Below, piece by piece: positions 59,197 through 64,000 of a DNA stretch of 64,000 bases (its first letter is position 1; the number at the start of each line of letters is the position of its first letter). Made by a program: the position numbers and the translations under genes. Source of the DNA: JALZVT01 sp964519335 (GTDB taxonomy: Bacteria; Pseudomonadota; Gammaproteobacteria; Pseudomonadales; Azotimanducaceae); the NCBI GenBank assembly GCA_964519335.1, contig CAZFIA010000005.1:14108-78107 (forward strand), read 5' to 3'. Below the pieces are notes generated by a model. The model ran no database searches, was not told the DNA's origin, and saw only the letters and a program-made list of their open reading frames with translations.

Positions 59197-60354
59197 TTGA
59201 CCACAGAAGAAACAAGTCGATTCGAAGACTTCGCATTGCCTAAGCCGCTGCTCATGGCACTCGATGATCTCGGCTTTGCCTCTGCGACGCCTATTCAAAG
59301 CGTTTCGCTGCCGTACAGTCTGTCGGACTACGATATTACGGGTCAGGCACAAACTGGTACCGGGAAGACCGCCGCGTTTCTTATCACCATCCTCACCCAA
59401 CAGTGGGAGAATCCGCGCCGTGGTGCAGCAAAACCAGGCGCACCCAGAGCACTTATTCTTGCGCCTACCCGCGAACTTGCGCTGCAAATTGAAGCCGATG
59501 CCGTCGAGTTGTCTGCGCATATCGACTGCCACGTGGTAACGGTTGTTGGCGGCATGGACATTAATAAACAGCGCGATGCGTTGCACGCAAAGCCTCTGGA
59601 TATTCTAGTTGCAACGCCAGGCCGCCTCCTCGACTTTGTGCAGCGTCGCGACATCTATCTGAAAGACTGCGAAATTCTGGTTATTGACGAAGCCGACCGT
59701 ATGCTTGATATGGGCTTCATTCCTGATGTCCGGCGCATCGTGTATCAAACTCCACACAAAAAGCAGCGCCAAACATTGTTCTTTTCGGCCACCTTCAACG
59801 AGGCTGTTATGCGATTAGCAGCAAGCTGGACGCTAAGCCCAGAACACGTTGTTATCGAGCCCGATCAGGTGGCATCAGATACGGTTGACCAACAGTTCTG
59901 GCTCGTTGCCTACAAAGAGAAGCGTGAGTTGCTTGCTCGATTTATAAAGAGCGAGTCACCCACTCGCACCATTGTGTTCGTAAACCGTCGCGACCAAACC
60001 CGCGACCTGCACGCCTATCTTTCAAGACAAGGCATCAACTGTGAGCAACTCTCGGGCGAAGTGCCCCAGGCGAAGCGAATTCGCACGCTCGATCGATTCA
60101 AGAACGGCGACATAAGTACTTTAGTAGCCACTGACGTAGCTGGCCGCGGAATTCACGTCGATGATATTTCGCACGTTATCAATTTTCACCTGCCCGATGA
60201 CCCGGAAGATTACGTGCACCGCATTGGCCGCACTGGCCGCGCGGGCGCAGAAGGCACCGCCGTAAGCTTTGTAGATGAAACAGAGGCCTTTAGTCTGCCT
60301 GATATAGAAGAGTACCTTGGACATAAAGTGAGCTGCACTCAGCCGCCGCTATAG
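59197..60354 (+). CDS. rhlB: DEAD-box RNA helicase (RhlB-type)
   Basis: 385 residues from a TTG at 59197 (MTTEETSRFEDFALP), preceded by AAGGA at 9 nt (an earlier TTG at 59188 is too close to it). Motifs: Q-motif GFASATPIQSVSLP, I AQTGTGKTAAF, Ia PTRELALQIE, II VIDEADRMLDMG, III FFSATFN, VI HRIGRTGRAGAEG. RhlB unwinds RNA and works with RNase E. The C-terminus ends soon after motif VI, without the Arg-rich tail seen in some RhlB, so other small DEAD proteins remain possible. Confidence 0.9.
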   Translation: MTTEETSRFEDFALPKPLLMALDDLGFASATPIQSVSLPYSLSDYDITGQAQTGTGKTAAFLITILTQQWENPRRGAAKPGAPRALILAPTRELALQIEADAVELSAHIDCHVVTVVGGMDINKQRDALHAKPLDILVATPGRLLDFVQRRDIYLKDCEILVIDEADRMLDMGFIPDVRRIVYQTPHKKQRQTLFFSATFNEAVMRLAASWTLSPEHVVIEPDQVASDTVDQQFWLVAYKEKRELLARFIKSESPTRTIVFVNRRDQTRDLHAYLSRQGINCEQLSGEVPQAKRIRTLDRFKNGDISTLVATDVAGRGIHVDDISHVINFHLPDDPEDYVHRIGRTGRAGAEGTAVSFVDETEAFSLPDIEEYLGHKVSCTQPPL

Positions 60355-60363
60355 TGAATCACC

Positions 60364-61440
60364 ATGACTTTCGAACGCGACAATATCGCGCGCATGAACG
60401 GCTACAGCTACGGCGAACAGCCCGATCGCGCAACTATGGTAAAGCTCAATACTAACGAGAACCCTTACCCGCCAAGCCCAAAGGTTGCAAGGGCATTACA
60501 AGATTTTGATCCTTCCCAGTTGCGGACTTATCCCAACGCACTGGCAGAATCCTTTTGTGGAGCAGCTGCAAAACTCAATGGCGTAGAGCCAGAAAATGTC
60601 ATGGCGACCAACGGCGGTGACGAGGCGCTGCGGCTCGCGATAACAACTTTTGTCGATCCAGGAGCAACTTTTGGTTCCCTGGTGCCTAGCTATTCGTTGT
60701 ACCCGGTGCTCGCCAGCGTACAAGATGCAAACCAGCTGGAGATTCCGTTAGATAAAAACTTTGGCTGGCCACAAGACCTGGCCGGCCAGCTCAACAGCGC
60801 CAACGCAAAGCTCACCTGCATCGTTAATCCCCACGCGCCGAGCGGAGCGCTCACCGACTTGTCCGCAGTTATTGAACTGGCGAATTCTCTCAATGGCGTG
60901 CTGCTGGTTGACGAAGCCTATATCAACTTCGTTGATCCGAGCCTCGGCCACAATCTGGCGCCGCAGGTGCTCAATACTAAAAACCTGCTCATTTTGCGCA
61001 GCATGAGCAAAGGCTATTCACTCGCCGGCCTAAGGTTCGGATACTTATTGGGTCACAAAGCGCTCATGGCGCCTATGCGAGAGAAGACCCGCGACAGCTA
61101 CAACGTCGATGGACTGGCTCAGGTGCTGGCGGAAGCTGCTCTTACTGACGCCGACTACAGCGCTAACAACTGGGCCACTATCAGCCGTAGCCGCGACAAG
61201 CTCCGCGAAAGTTTGCAAGCACTCGGTTTTGAGGTGGGCGAGTCGCACGCAAACTTTCTACTGGCGAAGAGCGCGCAAGCGCACGGTATGCAAGCAGAGG
61301 CGCTGTTTGATGCGCTGCACCAACGTGACATTTTTGTGCGTTACTTTTCTGCGCTGCCGGATTGCTTGCGAATCACCGTTGGCACAGAACAGGAAAATAA
61401 CATCCTGGTCGCTGCACTTAAGGAACTGCTTGGCGCGTGA
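60364..61440 (+). CDS. hisC: Histidinol-phosphate aminotransferase
   Basis: 358 residues of the HisC type: MVKLNTNENPYPPSPKVARAL at the start, NPHAPSGALTDL, LLVDEAYINFVD and the Schiff-base Lys in LRSMSKGYSLAGLRFGYLLG. It converts imidazole-acetol phosphate to histidinol phosphate. No other his gene is adjacent, so a broader aromatic aminotransferase role is possible. It starts 9 nt after rhlB and overlaps the HAD gene (GTGA). Confidence 0.9.
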   Translation: MTFERDNIARMNGYSYGEQPDRATMVKLNTNENPYPPSPKVARALQDFDPSQLRTYPNALAESFCGAAAKLNGVEPENVMATNGGDEALRLAITTFVDPGATFGSLVPSYSLYPVLASVQDANQLEIPLDKNFGWPQDLAGQLNSANAKLTCIVNPHAPSGALTDLSAVIELANSLNGVLLVDEAYINFVDPSLGHNLAPQVLNTKNLLILRSMSKGYSLAGLRFGYLLGHKALMAPMREKTRDSYNVDGLAQVLAEAALTDADYSANNWATISRSRDKLRESLQALGFEVGESHANFLLAKSAQAHGMQAEALFDALHQRDIFVRYFSALPDCLRITVGTEQENNILVAALKELLGA

Positions 61441-62048
61441 CCGCTTGCCCGTTAACGCAGTGCAAGGCTTTCATTTTCGATATGGACGGCACACTCACAG
61501 TGCCGCAGCATGACTTTGATGCTATTCGAGAACTGCTTGGTATACCCCAGGGCAGCCTGATACTTGAGTACCTGGACAAGCTGCCACCGGCCGACAGGCA
61601 GCAAAAACGCGCGCAGCTGAACGAATTCGAGGCAGAACTTGCTGCAGAATCCCAACCTGCGCCGGGTCTTTTCGAGCTGCTTAATGAGCTACGTAGCCGC
61701 GAGATCGGTGCCGCGGTACTAACCCGCAACTCTCTAAGTAATGCCCGGATCAGTCTAAATGCCATTGGTGCGCTGCACTATTTCAACGAGCAGACGCTTG
61801 TTGGCCGCGACGAAGCAGAACCAAAACCCAGCCCCGCGGGTATCGAACTTCTTGCCGAAAGACTGGGTACCCATGCGCATCTGTGCGCAATGGTGGGTGA
61901 CTATCGGCACGACCTTGAGGCAGGAACAAGAGCGGGGGCACATAGCGTGCACATAAAACACCCAGGCACACCTGCGTGGCCGGAGTTCACACACACCCGT
62001 GTTACCGATCTGTTAGAACTGCGAAACCTACTAGCGCCTCTCCATTAG
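61437..62048 (+). CDS. HAD-superfamily hydrolase, phosphatase type
   Basis: 203 residues. Nucleophile motif FIFDMDGTLTVP (Asp15, Asp17), motif II VLTRNSLSNARI, motif III Lys in DEAEPKPSPAG and motif IV VGDYRHDLEAG. A cap of helices lies between motifs I and II (about 25-80). Typical of phosphoglycolate-phosphatase-like HAD-IA enzymes; the substrate is open. The GTG at 61437 overlaps hisC; a histidinol-phosphatase role is tempting but not supported by motif. Confidence 0.85.
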   Translation: MTACPLTQCKAFIFDMDGTLTVPQHDFDAIRELLGIPQGSLILEYLDKLPPADRQQKRAQLNEFEAELAAESQPAPGLFELLNELRSREIGAAVLTRNSLSNARISLNAIGALHYFNEQTLVGRDEAEPKPSPAGIELLAERLGTHAHLCAMVGDYRHDLEAGTRAGAHSVHIKHPGTPAWPEFTHTRVTDLLELRNLLAPLH

Positions 62049-62132
62049 ATGGCCTATCGAGTAGGTCATCGATCCACCTGACGACCTGGTCAGGTATGCT
62101 CACTGATCGACCACAGCCGTAAGCGAATAATC

Positions 62133-62606
62133 GTGACCACCCATCTGTTTCGTGCCGAAGACATCGCGGCGCTCCCCGAGAATGCGAGCACCCATCAGTT
62201 CAACAGCAACGCGGTTCGCCACGTGCGCACTCTAACCCAGCTTGCTGGCCTTGAACGCACAGGGTTGCACGTAGTAAGGCTCACAACCGGACATGAAAGT
62301 ACTGAACACCATAGTCACACTCACGATGAAGAGTTCTTGGTGGTGCTGTCGGGACGCGGCAAAGCACTAATAGGCGACGAGAGTTTTGATATACAGGCGG
62401 GTGACCTGATGGCATTCCCAGCGGGTTCACCCGCCCATTCCATGAGCAATCCATACACAGAAGATCTGGTATATCTCATGGGTGGCGAGCGCAATAGCAA
62501 TGACGTGGTGCACTATCCGCGGCTTATGCGCAGCATGGTAAAAGCCGGAGGTACCCGCTATTGGAGCAGTTGGGACGATCAACACGAGTTGCCACCCAAG
62601 TTCTAG
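62133..62606 (+). CDS. Cupin-domain protein
   Basis: 157 residues with a single cupin barrel: metal motif 1 EHHSHTHDEEFLVVLSGRGKALIGD and motif 2 GDLMAFPAGSPAHSMSN. Two or three His plus Glu could bind a metal. Family roles range from isomerases to ligand sensors; no specific function. It starts at a GTG at 62133 and converges with the ABC-F gene. Confidence 0.8.
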   Translation: MTTHLFRAEDIAALPENASTHQFNSNAVRHVRTLTQLAGLERTGLHVVRLTTGHESTEHHSHTHDEEFLVVLSGRGKALIGDESFDIQAGDLMAFPAGSPAHSMSNPYTEDLVYLMGGERNSNDVVHYPRLMRSMVKAGGTRYWSSWDDQHELPPKF

Positions 62607-62626
62607 AAGGCCTTCATAGAAGAGTT

Positions 62627-64000
62627 TTAAAGTAAGTCGAGTCGCGCGTTCAGCGTTGCAAGCTCGCTGCGCCAGGCCTTCTGCAGTTTAGGTTTCTGAA
62701 ACTTCTCCTTGCGCGCCAGGTCATCAGATAGCAGGGTTTCAAGCGTTTCGATCCGCTCGAGTAGCCGGTCTTCATCATCAAGCACAGGGGCGCTCGATTC
62801 CTCCTGCTCAGCCGTGATCACGAGTTCGTCGTCTGCAGCAGACGCGGGTTCAGCGCCAAAACCTTCTGCAGCGCGAGCAAAAAACTGATCAGCGCTAACC
62901 TCTTCTATCAATCGACCTTCTTCTACAATCCAGAATCGCTGGGCAATCCTGCGAACAAACTCTCGATCGTGGGAAGTAAAGAGTACGGCAGCATCTGAGA
63001 CTAGCAACTGTTGCTCGAGTTGCTCCCGGCCCTCTATATCAATGTGGTTAGTCGGTTCATCGAGAATCAGCAGATTGGGCTTAAGCATCGACAATCGGGC
63101 AAAGAGTGCTCTGGCTCGTTCGCCACCCGAGAGTTTCGACACCGGCGTTCTGTGCGCCTCGAATTCAAACCCAGCGGCCACCAGCGCAGAAACAACGCCT
63201 TGATCGTCCCGCTTTATGTCACGGCCAACAAACTCGAACAACGACTGACCGCCACTCGCAGCTTTATCTGCACCCGCACCGTCGGAAAAGCTCGCAAGCT
63301 CCTGATCGTAGTAACCCAGCCGAGCCTGCGGCGATACACGAATGCTGTCGGTGAGAAGTTCGGGCCGTGGGTCTGTGCTTTCTAACGCGGTGAGCTGTTC
63401 GAGTATCGCTTTGATGAGCGTAGTTTTGCCCACGCCGTTGTGTCCCAGCAAGGCAATGCGTTCGCCGGGCCGCAGGAAACACTCATCAACTTCGAACAAC
63501 AGCCTGCCTGGCACACGCACTTTAAGGTCTTCAAGCGTAATCATGCGCTTGCCCCTACTGCCGCCAACAGAAAGCTCAAGATCAAGCGGCGAGCCATCGG
63601 ACACAAAGGTAGCCTGGTCTTCCATACGCTCGACGCGCTTGAACATGCTCTTGGCACGTCGTGCGAGACTTTCGTTATCGTAAACATTGCCCCACTCGGC
63701 CAAGCGTTTGGCACTGGCTCGCACCTGCGCGATTTTCTTATCCTCGGCCGAGCGACGTGCAGCCGCAGCAACGTCCATACGCAGCAGCTCTTCGCGCGCC
63801 GCCGTATAGCCAAGCTCAAATCGATAGAGTTTTTGATCCCGCATAACCAGCGTGGTTGGACATAGCTGATCAAGAAACGTCCGATCATGCGATACGATGA
63901 GCAGCGCACCAGGAAACTCAGCCAAAACCTGTTCAAATAGAGCAAGCGTTGCAAGATCGAGATGATTGGTAGGTTCGTCGAGCAGCATCAGCTGCGGTTC
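62627..64000 (-). CDS. uup: ABC-F ATPase, Uup-like (5' end outside the window)
   Basis: The frame continues past the window edge, so only the C-terminal 458 residues are seen. They begin at Walker B of the first ATPase domain (LMLLDEPTNHLDLATL) and the H-loop IVSHDRTFLDQL. The second domain carries Walker A LLGHNGVGKTTLIKAIL, signature KLSGGERARALFARL and Walker B LLILDEPTNHIDIEG. The end is a charged coiled coil (RIETLETLLSDDLARKEKF), as in Uup. ABC-F factors act at the ribosome or on DNA-associated RNA; Uup is linked to transposon excision and replication fork stability. Confidence 0.85.
   Translation of the reverse strand, partial: EPQLMLLDEPTNHLDLATLALFEQVLAEFPGALLIVSHDRTFLDQLCPTTLVMRDQKLYRFELGYTAAREELLRMDVAAAARRSAEDKKIAQVRASAKRLAEWGNVYDNESLARRAKSMFKRVERMEDQATFVSDGSPLDLELSVGGSRGKRMITLEDLKVRVPGRLLFEVDECFLRPGERIALLGHNGVGKTTLIKAILEQLTALESTDPRPELLTDSIRVSPQARLGYYDQELASFSDGAGADKAASGGQSLFEFVGRDIKRDDQGVVSALVAAGFEFEAHRTPVSKLSGGERARALFARLSMLKPNLLILDEPTNHIDIEGREQLEQQLLVSDAAVLFTSHDREFVRRIAQRFWIVEEGRLIEEVSADQFFARAAEGFGAEPASAADDELVITAEQEESSAPVLDDEDRLLERIETLETLLSDDLARKEKFQKPKLQKAWRSELATLNARLDLL

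Overview
The window is chromosomal DNA of a Gram-negative gammaproteobacterium, probably free-living and marine-like; I cannot name the genus. The evidence is a Tol-Pal envelope system, BamC and BepA outer-membrane assembly factors, MiaE, CnoX and RhlB-type proteins, and a core block in an order I recall from Pseudomonas: aspS - yebC - ruvC - ruvA - ruvB - tolQ - tolR - tolA - tolB - pal - cpoB - queE - queC - tRNA-Lys. Coding density is high. Translationally coupled start/stop overlaps (ATGA, GTGA, TTGA) are common, and several convergent gene pairs overlap at their 3' ends.

Layout. 1-9.2 kb: a truncated secreted protein, an SRPBCC protein coupled to a threonine-aldolase-like enzyme, a nitronate monooxygenase, an acyl-CoA ligase, a DUF3187 outer-envelope protein, a divergent MurA with Asp at the catalytic Cys position, and a lipoprotein/glutamine amidotransferase pair. 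9.2-14.2 kb is the accessory part: a PP2C phosphatase with small unknown partners (one possibly frameshifted), a RAYT (REP-associated tyrosine transposase), the CnoX/YbbN co-chaperone with a structured leader, and repeat-rich spacers. 14.2-22.5 kb: dapA-bamC-metallohydrolase operon, PerM-like transporter, TusA-like protein, BepA, NadA and a GshB-like ATP-grasp protein. 22.9-27.1 kb: CoA transferase, two secreted proteins, a lactonase-like metallohydrolase and an SDR. 27.2-39.6 kb: tRNA-Lys, queuosine precursor genes, Tol-Pal, Holliday junction resolution, AspS and an FmdB protein. 40-54 kb: an HU protein with a histone-H1-like tail, ProS, a lytic transglycosylase, a PhyH oxygenase, a thioredoxin-like lipoprotein, WrbA, small enzymes, propionyl-CoA synthetase with an AMACR-type protein, DinB, an MsbA-like ABC exporter, an esterase and MiaE. 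54-64 kb: a glycosyltransferase-like gene with no normal start, two unknown genes, argC, a MocR-type aminotransferase, RhlB, HisC, an HAD phosphatase, a cupin and a truncated Uup-type ABC-F ATPase.

The most interesting non-genic signal is a dispersed family of short repeats with core GGACA(G/T)CCA (about 20 clear copies in either orientation, often clustered). They sit almost only in spacers between 0.3 and 27.5 kb, surround the single RAYT gene, and are absent from the spacers of the rest of the window. They look like the substrate or offspring of this RAYT, although the usual REP hairpin is not evident. Second-rank signals are the possible pseudoknot leader upstream of cnoX, the MurA active-site change, an orphan terminator and operator-like palindrome upstream of the HU gene, loss of ybgC from an otherwise intact Tol-Pal locus, and two genes whose reading frames suggest frameshifts or non-standard starts. 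All calls come from reading the sequence; no database search was possible.
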